Shown: positions 36,570 to 45,562, numbered from the stretch's first letter. The stretch: 64,000 bases of DNA from Streptomyces clavuligerus (GCF_005519465.1 NZ_CP027859.1:806001-870000), one strand, 5' to 3'. Notes: a model not told the origin generated them from the letters alone. Made by a program: numbers and translations.

Positions 36570-37808
36570 TCAGCGGACCGGCTCCGGCCCGGGTCCCTCC
36601 GGCACGGGCCGGGGGGACCAGGTCACCGGGATGCTCGCGTACCCGGTGAGCAGCCGGTCCGGCAGCCAGCTCAGTTCGTCCTCGGCGACGGCCAGCCGCA
36701 GTTCGGGGACGCGGCGGAAGAGCGCGGGCACGGCGATGTTGAGCATCAGCCGTGAGATGGGGGCGCCGAGGCAGCGGTGCATGCCGTGGCCGAAGGTGAG
36801 ATGCGGGGTCGCGGTACGGTCGAAGTCCAGGGTCTCGGGGCTGCCGAACCGTTCGGGGTCGTGGTTGGCCGCCGGGATGGCGGGCAGGACGGCGCTGCCC
36901 CGGGGGATCGTCGTCCCCGCGACGACCACGTCCTCCGTGGTGATCCGCAGCAGGCTGGACTCGACGGCGTTGGTGTAGCGGAGCAGTTCCTCGATGGCGG
37001 GCTCGGGCCGTTCGGCGGCGGCGAGTTCCGCGGCGTGCGCCGGGGAGCGCAGCAGCGCGACCACGATCAGGCCGAGCTGGTAGACGACGGTCTGCAAGCC
37101 GCCGATCAACAGGAACATGGCCAGTGCTTCGAGTTCCAGCTCGGTGATCCGCTCTTCCTCGTAGCAGCGGCGGGCGAGGTCGGTGAAGACATTGTCGCCG
37201 GGGTCCCGGCGGCGTTCGGCGATCACTTCCCTGAGGTGGTGGTGGAGCAGTTCACGGGCCTCCTCCGCCTCCTGCTGGGTGTGGCCGCTGAGGTCGGTGA
37301 GGATTCCGGTCCAGCGCAGCAGCTCTTCCCTGCCGCTGAGCGGGACGCCCAGATATTCCAGGAGGACGGCGACGGGGAGCCGGACACACAGGGCTTCCGT
37401 CAGGTCCACCGGCGGCCGTCGGCCGATCAGCTCCGTCAGATGTTCGTCGGTGATCCGCTCGATGCGGGGGCGGAGCCGTTCCACGGTCTCCTGACTGAAC
37501 GCCGGTGCCACCAGACGGCGCAGCCTGGGGTGTTCGGGCCGGTCCATGTTGGCCAGTGTGGACAGCAGCAGATGGTCGGCGAGGCCCACGTCCCCGCGCC
37601 GCAGCCCGGCCAGTTCCAGGCTGCGGGAGAAGCGGGCGTCGGTGAGGACCATGCGCGCGTCCTCGTAGCGGGTGACCAGATAGGTGGGGTCGCCGCTGGG
37701 CATGGCCACCCGGACGACGGGGGTGTCCCTGCGGAACTCCGCGTACGCGGCGGGCGGCCGGGTCGCGGGTACGCGCGGGAAGGGGAAGCGGTAGGGGCAG
37801 TGCTCCAC
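36570..37808 (-). CDS. Cytochrome P450 with altered I-helix (GGLQT)
   Basis: A 412-residue P450 from GTG 37808. Heme loop FGHGMHRCLGAP and K-helix EELLR are normal. The I-helix, usually AGx(D/E)T(T/S), reads IGGLQTVV, so the acidic residue that helps protonate the iron-oxygen species is a Gln and the second Thr is Val; the first Thr is kept. Such changes occur in P450s with non-hydroxylating chemistry or substrate-assisted proton delivery. It is the last gene of the leftward biosynthetic run, 163 bases after the class III aminotransferase. No redox partner is encoded nearby. Substrate unknown. Confidence 0.87.
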   Translation of the reverse strand: MEHCPYRFPFPRVPATRPPAAYAEFRRDTPVVRVAMPSGDPTYLVTRYEDARMVLTDARFSRSLELAGLRRGDVGLADHLLLSTLANMDRPEHPRLRRLVAPAFSQETVERLRPRIERITDEHLTELIGRRPPVDLTEALCVRLPVAVLLEYLGVPLSGREELLRWTGILTDLSGHTQQEAEEARELLHHHLREVIAERRRDPGDNVFTDLARRCYEEERITELELEALAMFLLIGGLQTVVYQLGLIVVALLRSPAHAAELAAAERPEPAIEELLRYTNAVESSLLRITTEDVVVAGTTIPRGSAVLPAIPAANHDPERFGSPETLDFDRTATPHLTFGHGMHRCLGAPISRLMLNIAVPALFRRVPELRLAVAEDELSWLPDRLLTGYASIPVTWSPRPVPEGPGPEPVR

Positions 37809-37971
37809 ATGCGGCTCCGGTCGGCGCAGGGCCCTCAGGGCGGGGCCTTCAGTGGCAGGGGACGTTCAGCGGCGGGACATGACAGGACAGGGCAGGACGT
37901 ACGTCGGCAGGGCGTTCAGCGGGGCCCGAGGAGGGGCCGGGTGGGGCCCGGAGCAGGACCGGCCGCCGGGC

Positions 37972-39381
37972 TCAGGAACGGACGGGGAGCCCGGACAGCA
38001 CCTCGCCGAACGCGGCGACGATCTCGGTCGTCTCCCGGTCCGACAGCACGAGCGGCGGGGCCACGGTCAGCGCGCGCGGCCCGCCGCGTACCAGGACGCC
38101 CGTACGGTCCCGGATCTGGTCGGCGATGGCGTAGGTGCCCTCGGGCAGCGGGTCCCGGGAGCCGGGGGCGCGGACGATCTCGACGGCGGCGGTCAGTCCG
38201 TACTGGCGGGTCCCGCCGACGAGGGGGATGTCGTGCAGTGAGCGCAGCTCCTCCCCCAGCCGGGCCCCGGCCCGTTCGGCGGCGTCCAGCAGCCCTTCCC
38301 GTTCGATGATGTCCAGATTGGCGAGCGCCACCGCGCAGCCCACGGGGTGGCCGCTGTAGGTGTGGCCGACGGGGAACCCGCCGTCGCCGCCGAGGGTCCG
38401 CGCGATGTCCTCGCTGGTCACAACGGCGCCGAGCGGGAAGTATCCGGAGGTGAGCCCCTTGGACAGAACGGTCAGATCGGGCCGTACGCCGATCCGGTCC
38501 GCCGCGTACCAGTGGCCCACGCGGCCGAACGCGGTGACGACCTCGTCCAGGATGAGCAGGATGCCGTGGCGCCGCAGGACCTGTTCGACGCGCGGCCAGT
38601 AGTCGGGCGGCGGGGCGACCATACCGCCGAGGGCCAGGACGGGTTCGCCGATCAGGGCGGCGATCCGGTGGGCGCCGATCCGGTCGATCGCCGACTCCAG
38701 CTCGTGGACGAGCAGATCGGTGGCCTTCTCGGGGGCCTCCCCGGCGGCGAAGGGGTAGGGCGCGGAGAGCCGGTGGACCTGGCCGGGGTGGGGGCCGAAG
38801 CCGGTCGTGTACGGCGGGAAGTCGGACAGCTCGCCGCTCGCGTACCCCGCCCCGTGGTAGGCGCTGTCCCGGGTGAGGATCCAGGTGCGGTCGGGTTCGC
38901 CGCGCCGGTGGTGGACGTTGCGGGCCATCCGGAGCGCGATCTCCACGCCCTCCGAGCCGCCGCTGGTGAAGAAGACCCGGCGGGTGTCGTCGGAGCCGAT
39001 TCCGACCAGGCGTTCGGCGAGTTCGACCGCCCGGTCGTGGGTGTAGTCCCAGAAGACGGTGGAGTACTCCAGGGTGCGCATCTGTCCGGCCGCCGCCTCG
39101 GCGATCTCCCGGCGGCCGTGGCCAACCTGGCAGAGCCACATGCCCGCCGTCGCGTCGAGGTATTCGCGGCCCTCGGCGTCCCGCAGTCGGCAGCCCTCGC
39201 CCTCCACCATGACGATGCGGCTGTGCTGTTCGCCGGGGAGGAAGGGGTGGAGCAGCCGGGCGCGGTCCCGGTCGGCCAGGGCGCGGGCGTCGGGCCGGGC
39301 GCGGACGCCGGCCTCGGCGCTGGTACCGGCCTCGGCGCGGGGGTCATGAGGGCCGTCGACGGCGTCAGGTCTGGTCGTCAT
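37972..39381 (-). CDS. Class III (omega) aminotransferase
   Basis: A 469-residue PLP enzyme from ATG 39381, overlapping the end of the PNPOx-like gene by 17 bases. Motifs are [38 protein letters not shown] (phosphate-binding), [16 protein letters not shown] (cofactor Asp) and [16 protein letters not shown] with the Schiff-base Lys. The family transfers amino groups to or from terminal amines and omega-amino acids. The pattern is close to the beta-alanine/pyruvate and DAPA-type group. In this cluster it may act on a peptide-derived or amino-acid-derived aldehyde or ketone. Confidence 0.9.
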   Translation of the reverse strand: MTTRPDAVDGPHDPRAEAGTSAEAGVRARPDARALADRDRARLLHPFLPGEQHSRIVMVEGEGCRLRDAEGREYLDATAGMWLCQVGHGRREIAEAAAGQMRTLEYSTVFWDYTHDRAVELAERLVGIGSDDTRRVFFTSGGSEGVEIALRMARNVHHRRGEPDRTWILTRDSAYHGAGYASGELSDFPPYTTGFGPHPGQVHRLSAPYPFAAGEAPEKATDLLVHELESAIDRIGAHRIAALIGEPVLALGGMVAPPPDYWPRVEQVLRRHGILLILDEVVTAFGRVGHWYAADRIGVRPDLTVLSKGLTSGYFPLGAVVTSEDIARTLGGDGGFPVGHTYSGHPVGCAVALANLDIIEREGLLDAAERAGARLGEELRSLHDIPLVGGTRQYGLTAAVEIVRAPGSRDPLPEGTYAIADQIRDRTGVLVRGGPRALTVAPPLVLSDRETTEIVAAFGEVLSGLPVRS

Positions 39382-39964
39382 GGAGTGTCCTCGGATCGGG
39401 GCCGCCCTCAAAGGAGGCGGCATCGGCGGAAGCCCAGTCGGCGGGAACGGCTTCCGTACGGACAGCGCCGTCCTCGTACGGACCGGACGCGGCGGAGGGG
39501 CGGAAGGAGAGATCGGCGGTCCACAGCCGGTCGGGAACGAGCCGGGCCCAGCGGTTCTCCCCCGCGGCGGGGCCGTCGAGCCGGAACCTCGGGTCCCACC
39601 GGCTCTCGTCCGGGCCGAGATACCGGCTCAGCTTGCGGCGCGCACGCGGTGCGTCGATACCGGTCACCGCTCCCGTGCCGCGGGCGATCACCTGGCGGAC
39701 CCGGCCGTCGGCCGCTTCGCACTCGTCGACGACCAGCGTGAACGCGGGATCCGCCGCGAGCTGCCGGGACAGGGACGACCAGCTCCCGGTGATGACCCAG
39801 AAGGTCTCGTCCTCCCACAGGTACCAGACCGGGCGGACGGAGAGCGGACGGGTGGCGAGCCGGGCGACCAGCGGCCGGGCGAGGAAGGCCGCGACGTCGA
39901 ACGGGAGTCGGCCCTCGGGGCGGAGCAGGCCGTCCGGTCCGCGCCGGGAGACGGTGCCGGGCAT
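39365..39964 (-). CDS. Pyridoxamine 5'-phosphate oxidase-like (FMN-binding split barrel) protein
   Basis: A 199-residue protein whose ATG is one base after the TAG of the upstream aminotransferase gene. The fold shows in [42 protein letters not shown], the flavin- or F420-binding split barrel, and [22 protein letters not shown]. It lacks the full PdxH substrate signature, so it is better regarded as a family relative that may use FMN, F420 or heme. Sandwiched between two PLP aminotransferases, it could oxidise an amine or reduce an intermediate of the pathway. A longer frame to 40003 overlaps the upstream gene and was not chosen. Confidence 0.8.
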   Translation of the reverse strand: MPGTVSRRGPDGLLRPEGRLPFDVAAFLARPLVARLATRPLSVRPVWYLWEDETFWVITGSWSSLSRQLAADPAFTLVVDECEAADGRVRQVIARGTGAVTGIDAPRARRKLSRYLGPDESRWDPRFRLDGPAAGENRWARLVPDRLWTADLSFRPSAASGPYEDGAVRTEAVPADWASADAASFEGGPDPRTLHDDQT

Positions 39965-39965
39965 C

Positions 39966-41285
39966 CTAGGCACCTCCGGAGGGCGCCGCCGCACGCTTCG
40001 CACCGGCCGTGCGCACGGCGCGGGCCAGCCGGGCGCACCCCTCGGCCAGTTCGCCGGGGTCCGCCGTCGCGTAGGACAGGCGCAGGGTCGCCCGCTCCGG
40101 CTCCCGGGCGTAGAAGGCGGCGCCCGGGACGAAGGCCACCCCCTCCCCGAGGGCCGTGGGCAGCAGTTCCGTGGTGTCCAGGCCGCGGGTCAGCCGGGCC
40201 CAGACGAAGAATCCGCCGTCGGGTACGGCGAAGGCGATCTCGTCACCGAGGTGTTCGCGGAGCGCGGCGACCAGGGTGTCCCTGCGTTCACGGTAGAGCC
40301 CCCGCAGCCGGGCCACTTGGTGGTCCAGCAGTCCGGGGGTGGTGAGCAGGGCATGCGCCAACTGCTGGGTCAGCGCCGAATTGCCCAGGTCGGCGGCTTC
40401 CTTGAGTCTGCTCAACGGGGTGCGCAGCGGCTCGGGGGCCACCAGGTAGCCGATGCGGACGGCGGGGCTGAGCACCTTCGAGAGGCTGCCGAGGGTGATC
40501 ACCCGCTCCGATCCGCGATCCGATCCACGGTCCGTGACGGCATCGGCGGACGAGGTGCGGAAGCCGAGCTGCCGGTAGGGATCGTCCTCGACCACCACGC
40601 AGTCGTACCGTTCCGCCAGCCGGGCGAGCCCGGCGCGCTGTCCGGCGCTGAGGCTGTCCCCGGTGGGGTTGGCGTAGGAGGGGACGACATAGACCATCCG
40701 CACCGGCCGTACGGAGGACTCCCGTGCGAGCGCCCGGTCGAGCGCGGTCAGCTCCGGGTCGGACGCGATGGGAACGTCCCGCACCCGCGCCTGGTGCAGG
40801 GTGAGGAGCTGGAGCGCGCCGCTGTAGCTGGGCCGGTCCACGAGGACGGTGTCACCGGGGTCGAGCAGGGCCCGGCACACCAGGTCGAGGCCCTGCTGGG
40901 AGCCGTGGGTGACCACGATCCGGCGGGGGTGGACCGCCCTGCCCGTGCGGCGGGAGACATCGGCGGCGAACCACTCCCGCAGCGCGGGCAGTCCGCCGGT
41001 GTCGGTGTACTGGAGGGCCCCGGGCCGGGTCAGGACCCGGTCGATCAGCGAGCGGACCTCGTCGACCGGCAGGGCCGTTGCGGCGGGGCTGCCCGCGGCG
41101 AGCGAGATCGCGCGGTCACGGGCCGCTCCGCGCAGGGCCTCGGCGATCACGGAGGGCGGCAGGGCGGCGCAGTGGCGGGACAGCCGTGCCCCGGCGGGCC
41201 GGGGCCCCGGTGTGCTGCCCCCTCGGTCGGGGGTCGTTGTCCTGGCGTCCTCGGGGATCGTCGTCATGGCGTCGTCACCGTTCAC
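39966..41285 (-). CDS. Class I/II PLP-dependent aminotransferase (MocR-type domain without HTH)
   Basis: A 439-residue enzyme. GTG 41285 overlaps the stop of the LLM gene (GTGA); ATG 41267 six codons in is an alternative start. Motifs are GALQYTDTGGLPALREWFA, VVTHGSQQGLDLVCRALLDPGDTVLVDRPSY, VPSYANPTGDSLS, CVVVEDDPYRQLGF and SLSKVLSPAVRIGYL with the cofactor Lys. It resembles 2-aminoadipate/aromatic aminotransferases. There is no winged-helix domain, so it is an enzyme, not a MocR regulator. It belongs to the tightly overlapping leftward operon. Confidence 0.9.
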   Translation of the reverse strand: MNGDDAMTTIPEDARTTTPDRGGSTPGPRPAGARLSRHCAALPPSVIAEALRGAARDRAISLAAGSPAATALPVDEVRSLIDRVLTRPGALQYTDTGGLPALREWFAADVSRRTGRAVHPRRIVVTHGSQQGLDLVCRALLDPGDTVLVDRPSYSGALQLLTLHQARVRDVPIASDPELTALDRALARESSVRPVRMVYVVPSYANPTGDSLSAGQRAGLARLAERYDCVVVEDDPYRQLGFRTSSADAVTDRGSDRGSERVITLGSLSKVLSPAVRIGYLVAPEPLRTPLSRLKEAADLGNSALTQQLAHALLTTPGLLDHQVARLRGLYRERRDTLVAALREHLGDEIAFAVPDGGFFVWARLTRGLDTTELLPTALGEGVAFVPGAAFYAREPERATLRLSYATADPGELAEGCARLARAVRTAGAKRAAAPSGGA

Positions 41286-42343
41286 ACATCCGCGAGCGCG
41301 GGCAGCACATCGCGTCCCAGCAGGCCCACGGTGCGCATGGCCGCGCGCTGCGCGATGTCCCCGAACCGCACGTGGAGGCTGACCTCGGCGCCGGGGTACC
41401 GCTCGGCGACGAGCCGCAGGGCGTCGCGGGCGTCGGCGGGCGAGCCGACGACGACATGACCCGCGTCGAGCAGATCCGTGAAGGAGGTGGCCCGTACGGC
41501 GGCCTCCATCTTCTCGTACCCCGGGTACTGGTCGGAGCGGACCCCGCGCCAGGAGGCGTACGCGGCGAGCTGCTTGCTCCGGTAGTCGTCGAAGTGCCGT
41601 TCGGCCTCGTGCAGCGCCTCGGAGCGCTCGGGGGCGAGATAGGCGTGGTAGCTGACGTGGAGCCGGCCGGGGCCGGGGTGGCCATGGGCGGCGCGGGCTT
41701 CGTGGTACAGCTTCAGCAGTTCCTGGAGCCGCTGGTGGGAGGCGACGATGGGGATGACCATGAGGTGGTAGCCGCGTTCACCGGCCCAGACGAACGAGTC
41801 CTCGGAGACGGTCGCGGCGACATAGACCGGGGGGCAGGGGAGCTGGGCCGGGCGGGGCAGCAGCGGGGGCAGCGGTCCGAAGCGGTGGAACGTCCCGTCC
41901 CAGCGGAAGTCGCTGTCGGTCCACAGCCGTACGACGGCGTCGACGCCTTCGCGCATCCGCTCCTTGCTCTGGTCCATCGGCACCTCGAAGGCGTCGAACT
42001 CGGTCGGGAGGAAGGCCCGTCCGAAACCGGCGTCGAGCCGTCCGCCGGAGAGGTTGTCGAGCAGGGCGAGCGAGGCGGCCAGCTTGACCGGGTGGCTGAA
42101 CGCCGGGACACAGGCGCCGGTCACCAGCCGTACCCGGGTGGTGCGGGCGGCGACGGCGGAGAGGAGGGCGATGGGGTCGGGGCTGTAGCCGCCCCAGGGG
42201 TGGAAGTAGTGCTCCACGGCCTTGACGTGGGAGAACCCCAGCCGGTCGGCCGCGCCGCACAGATGGAGACAGTCCGCGTAGTACTCGGCCGCCGGGACCT
42301 CGTCCGGGCCGAGGGTGGGGAGGAAGTTGAGCCCGATCCTCAT
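41282..42343 (-). CDS. LLM-class flavin-dependent monooxygenase
   Basis: A 353-residue luciferase-like protein whose ATG overlaps the aldolase stop by four bases. Family segments are FSHVKAVEHYFHPWGGYSPDPIALLSAVAART, RVRLVTGACVPAFSHPVKLAASLALLDNLSGGRLDAGFGRAFLP and the C-terminal VVGSPADARDALRLVAERYPGAEVSLHVRFG. This pattern is of the FMN-dependent, luciferase-like branch rather than the F420-reductase branch. Enzymes of this type oxidise aldehydes, amines or peptidyl residues. It is translationally linked both to the class II aldolase and to the aminotransferase, implying one pathway. Confidence 0.88.
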   Translation of the reverse strand: MRIGLNFLPTLGPDEVPAAEYYADCLHLCGAADRLGFSHVKAVEHYFHPWGGYSPDPIALLSAVAARTTRVRLVTGACVPAFSHPVKLAASLALLDNLSGGRLDAGFGRAFLPTEFDAFEVPMDQSKERMREGVDAVVRLWTDSDFRWDGTFHRFGPLPPLLPRPAQLPCPPVYVAATVSEDSFVWAGERGYHLMVIPIVASHQRLQELLKLYHEARAAHGHPGPGRLHVSYHAYLAPERSEALHEAERHFDDYRSKQLAAYASWRGVRSDQYPGYEKMEAAVRATSFTDLLDAGHVVVGSPADARDALRLVAERYPGAEVSLHVRFGDIAQRAAMRTVGLLGRDVLPALADV

Positions 42344-43083
42344 GAGCGGACGTCCAGGGAGTGGCAGAGGTTGAGGAACTGCCGGTCGGCATACTCCTGT
42401 TTGCTGAGCATCGCGCCGGTCTCGCGGGCGATGGCGTCGGGGATGCGGTGCGGGGTGCCGACGGACTCGGCGAGGAGCTGTACGTCGGCGGCGCGTTCCA
42501 TGGCGACATGGAGCCAGGCGGCCTCGCCGATGGACCGGCCGCCGGTGACCCAGCCATGGCTCTGGAGGATGACCGCCGAGCCGTCGCCCAGGGTCTGCGC
42601 GATCTCCTTGCCCTCGTCCCGGTCGGTCACGGGTCCGCCGAAGCGGGGGTAGACGCTGTGCCGTCCGAAGAGCAGACAGGCGTCCTGGGTGATCGGGTCG
42701 AGCGGGCGGCCGAGGGTGGACCACGCCTTGCCGAGCCGGGAGTGGGTGTGCGCGAAGGCGGTGAGGTCGGGCCGTGCGCGGTGGAGTTCGCCGTGCAGCG
42801 CGTCCACGGAGGGGTTGAGGGTGCCGTGCCCCTCGGCGACCCGGCCCACGGGGTCGATCAGCAGCAGGTCCTCGGCGCGGACCCGGGTGAAGTCGACCCC
42901 GAGGGGGTTGACCCAGTAGTGGTCGGGGCTCGTGGGGTCGACGGCGCTGAAGTAGCCCGCCAGGCCGTGTCCGTAGCCCAGCGCGCCGAACAGCCGGATC
43001 GCGGAGACGAGCCGTTCCTTGACGAGCTGCGTCTCGACGCGTTGTGTCTCGACGCGCGGGGCGGGGGGCGTGGCGGTGCTCAT
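42340..43083 (-). CDS. Class II aldolase/adducin family protein
   Basis: A 247-residue protein with the zinc-site pattern of the family: FGALGYGHGLAGYFSAVDP, AHTHSRLGKAWST with the His-x-His pair, and LQSHGWVTGGRSIGEAAWLHVAMERA with a third His. Enzymes of this class split or join hydroxy-keto compounds, for example fuculose 1-phosphate, or decarboxylate. The N-terminus has a short RVETQ repeat. GGAGG lies 13 bases before the ATG. Its stop is fused to the LLM start (ATGA). It lies 229 bases downstream of the FGE-like gene. Confidence 0.88.
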   Translation of the reverse strand: MSTATPPAPRVETQRVETQLVKERLVSAIRLFGALGYGHGLAGYFSAVDPTSPDHYWVNPLGVDFTRVRAEDLLLIDPVGRVAEGHGTLNPSVDALHGELHRARPDLTAFAHTHSRLGKAWSTLGRPLDPITQDACLLFGRHSVYPRFGGPVTDRDEGKEIAQTLGDGSAVILQSHGWVTGGRSIGEAAWLHVAMERAADVQLLAESVGTPHRIPDAIARETGAMLSKQEYADRQFLNLCHSLDVRS

Positions 43084-43312
43084 CGGCTGTCGGCCTCCGA
43101 TCGGTGACTGCGTGGGGTACGGCTCTACGGCTGTACGGGATACGGCCGTGCGGCTGTCGGGTCGTGCGGGTGGGCGCGGCTGCGGCGCGGACGGCGGACA
43201 GATACGCGCGGGCGCGCGCCGGTCGTCGGGCAGGCGACCGGCGCGCCGTGTGCGAGTGGGGCGGACCGACGCGGATGTGGACGCCTCCGCGTGGGCGGCT
43301 GTACGGGGCGGG

Positions 43313-44671
43313 TCAGGCGTCCGGCGGCGCCGCGTCGTAGACGCAGCGGAATCCCACCTCGTTGTGCCGGTCGGTCAGCAGGTCCTTGCCCCGGTAGTAG
43401 GTGGTGAGGCAGACCGGCGGCGAGGTCCAGGTGCCCCCCTTCAGCACATGGAACGCCTCGGGCCGGTTCATGAACTCCACCCCGGTCCTCCCCTTGAAGA
43501 AAGGCGCCATGTCCTGGCGGGTGAAGAAGTTGGTCCGGGTGATCTCCCAGACGTTCCCCGCCATGTTGAGCGCCCCGTACGGGCTCGCTCCCCGGGGGTG
43601 GGCGTCGGCGGGCACCACGGGCTCCGGCGGCCAGACAAGCGAGGTCCGCACGAGCAGCGCCTCCAGCTCGTCCAGGTCGCGAGGGTTCTCGCCCGGGTAG
43701 GCGCTCTCGACGCTGCGGGCCAGCTCCGTGTCCCAGGTGTCGCCCCAGGGGTAGCGGCGGCCGTCCGTGCCGCGCGCGGCCTTCTCCCACTCGTCCTCGG
43801 AGGGCAGCCTTCCGCCCGCCCAGCGCGCGAAGGCGTAGGTGTCGTACCAGTCGACGCCGACCACGGGGAACGAGGGGTCGTCGAAACGGGGGTCGCGCCA
43901 GTGGGCCGGGGTGTGGTCCTTGCCGTCGGGCTGGTCGGGGTGGGCCCAGCGCTCGGCGCCGCCGCTCCGGACGGCATCGAGGAAGCGCCCGTACCGCTCG
44001 TTGGTCACGGCCGTGCGGTCGATGTGGAACGAGGGCAGCTCCACGACTCTGAGCGGGTTGTCGGCGTCGTCCATCTGGAACGGGCCCACCTCGTCGATGC
44101 GCGCTCCGGCGATCGAGGGGCCGCCGGGGACCAGGACGGCGTCGCTGAGGTCGGGCTCCACCCGGGCGGAGGCCACCTGGGCGCGTAACCCGGCGAAGTG
44201 CTCGTCCTCCAGGCGGCGCAGCTCCTCGGGGTCCCGGGAGCCGAAGATGCCCCACAGGGCGCGCTTGGTCAGCGCGGCGCCGCAGCCGACGGGCTTGCGG
44301 GCGTAGGCGGGGCGGCTGAAGTTGCTGGGCCAGCCGGAGATGCGGATCAGATGGGCGGCGGCTTCCGGCAGCCGCAGGGAGTGGACCGCGTTGATGGCCG
44401 TGAAGGCGACCCAGTCGACGTCGTCGTGGGTGGCCGCGCAGATGGCCTGCCGGGCCTCGGGCGAGTCGGCGAAGCGGGCGGCCAGGGCGTCGACGCAGAT
44501 CCGCCGTACGTTCCAGTCGGCGTGGCGGCCGGTTCCCCGGCACAGCTCGGCCTCCAGCTCCGGGGTGGGGGGCTGCCCGGTCACCTCCTTCTCCAGGACG
44601 GACAGGCGGTGCGCGTACGCCTCGTTGTCGAGGGAGGCGAGTGCGGGTGCGTCTGGCAGCTCGTAGTGCAC
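43313..44671 (-). CDS. Formylglycine-generating-enzyme-like (SUMF1/EgtB fold) protein with helical N-terminal domain
   Basis: A 452-residue protein from GTG 44671. Residues 1 to about 190 are helical and HEAT-like (RHADWNVRRICVDALAARF, DVDWVAFTAINAVHSL). The rest is an FGE-sulfatase domain (FHIDRTAVTNERYGRFL, VVGVDWYDTYAFARWAGGRLPSEDEWEKAARG, YPWGDTWD, MAGNVWEITR, GFRCVYD). In true formylglycine-generating enzymes the copper-binding CxxxxC pair follows GGS; here that stretch reads GGTWTSPPVCL, so only the second Cys is left. It is therefore unlikely to make formylglycine. Relatives with the same fold (EgtB, OvoA, PvdO) use iron and other substrates. The 19-residue ORF lies 196 bases upstream. 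Confidence 0.85.
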   Translation of the reverse strand: MHYELPDAPALASLDNEAYAHRLSVLEKEVTGQPPTPELEAELCRGTGRHADWNVRRICVDALAARFADSPEARQAICAATHDDVDWVAFTAINAVHSLRLPEAAAHLIRISGWPSNFSRPAYARKPVGCGAALTKRALWGIFGSRDPEELRRLEDEHFAGLRAQVASARVEPDLSDAVLVPGGPSIAGARIDEVGPFQMDDADNPLRVVELPSFHIDRTAVTNERYGRFLDAVRSGGAERWAHPDQPDGKDHTPAHWRDPRFDDPSFPVVGVDWYDTYAFARWAGGRLPSEDEWEKAARGTDGRRYPWGDTWDTELARSVESAYPGENPRDLDELEALLVRTSLVWPPEPVVPADAHPRGASPYGALNMAGNVWEITRTNFFTRQDMAPFFKGRTGVEFMNRPEAFHVLKGGTWTSPPVCLTTYYRGKDLLTDRHNEVGFRCVYDAAPPDA

Positions 44672-44867
44672 GGTGTGGTCCTGTCTCCTTCTTCTTTCGC
44701 CCTCGTGCGGGCGGCCCCTGCGCAGGGGCCGTGAGTGCGGCCCGGTCTGCGGGGAGGGGCGGTGGGGGCCGCGGGCGCCGATCGGGGGACGGCGCCCGCG
44801 GCCTGCCGGGCCGGGGCTGCGGGCCGAATCGCCCGGGCCCCGGTCCGGTGTCAGCGTGGGCGACGCG

Positions 44868-44927
44868 TCACCACTTGGTGGCAGCCTCGCCGGCCTCGCG
44901 AGAGCCCAGGAAGTCCTCGGCAGTCAT
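44868..44927 (-). CDS. 19-residue ORF, candidate precursor peptide
   Basis: ATG 44927 opens a 19-codon frame (MTAEDFLGSREAGEAATKW) ending at a TGA. An in-frame stop lies three codons upstream, so nothing longer is possible. Its ribosome binding site, AAGGAGGTGATC, is a perfect 12-base complement to the 3' end of 16S rRNA, stronger than any other in the window and well spaced. The acidic N-terminal half followed by a short Ala/Gly/Thr part and a C-terminal Lys-Trp looks like a leader with a very small core. It sits between the TerB-like and FGE-like genes, same strand. It contains no Cys or His. It may be a RiPP precursor or a short leader peptide. Confidence 0.6.
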   Translation of the reverse strand: MTAEDFLGSREAGEAATKW

Positions 44928-44931
44928 GGCG

Positions 44932-44943
44932 GATCACCTCCTT
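44932..44943 (-). promoter_or_regulatory. Full-length Shine-Dalgarno of the 19-residue ORF
   Basis: On the minus strand this reads AAGGAGGTGATC, matching the anti-SD tail of 16S rRNA over twelve bases, with GGAGG nine bases before the ATG. It indicates strong translation of the tiny ORF. Confidence 0.75.
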
Positions 44944-45040
44944 CCGTTGTTGGTGGACGGACAGGGGGCAGGGGGCGTGGTCCCGCTGTACGGGGACCTG
45001 ACCGGACCGGCTCCGGCGGAGCCGTCCGGAACCCGCCGGA

Positions 45041-45541
45041 TCAGAACGGGCGGCTCTCCGCGTCCGGGTAGCAGAGCTCGAAGCGGCGCTTGACCAGCTC
45101 CGCCTCCTGCTGGTGGATCTCGACGAGCTGAGCCACCGCGTCCCGTCCGACGCCCAGCAGGTCGGCCGCGGCCTCGATCTGCTCCAGCTCACCCGGAGCG
45201 AGGACGCCGTCGGCCGCCGAGACGCGGATCGCGTCGTAGAGCAGACAGGCGCCGGACGCCCCCGCTCCCTCGGCCGCCCCGAGAACCTCCTTGAGGTCCC
45301 CGTCGCCCGAGTCGGTCTTCAACTCCTCGACCAGGTCCGCCGGGCCGTGCATACCGGCGATCAGACCGACGGCGTACTCACGCTCCTCGTCGGCCAGGTC
45401 CCCGTCACCCTTGGCGCAGATGAGCAGAGCCTTGCCGTAGGCATTGAAGTCGGCCACCTGGGGCGCGTTCTTGAAGCCCCAGTAGCTCTGGAAGATCCAG
45501 CGAAGACCGATCTCGGCCGCGGTTTCCTGAGCGATCGACAC
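45041..45541 (-). CDS. TerB-like (tellurite resistance family) protein
   Basis: A 166-residue helical protein from GTG 45541, six bases after AGGAGGTGG. Two acidic loops, CAKGDGDLADEEREYAVGLIAG and SAADGVLAPGELEQIEAAADLLG, have the EF-hand-like acid spacing of TerB proteins, which bind metal and scaffold membrane-linked complexes. No other ter gene is near, so tellurite resistance is unlikely. It is the first gene of the leftward run and lies 113 bases upstream of the 19-residue ORF. A stable hairpin lies in its 5' untranslated region. Its role in the cluster is unknown. Confidence 0.75.
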   Translation of the reverse strand: MSIAQETAAEIGLRWIFQSYWGFKNAPQVADFNAYGKALLICAKGDGDLADEEREYAVGLIAGMHGPADLVEELKTDSGDGDLKEVLGAAEGAGASGACLLYDAIRVSAADGVLAPGELEQIEAAADLLGVGRDAVAQLVEIHQQEAELVKRRFELCYPDAESRPF

Positions 45542-45562
45542 GCAAACCACCTCCTGACATCG

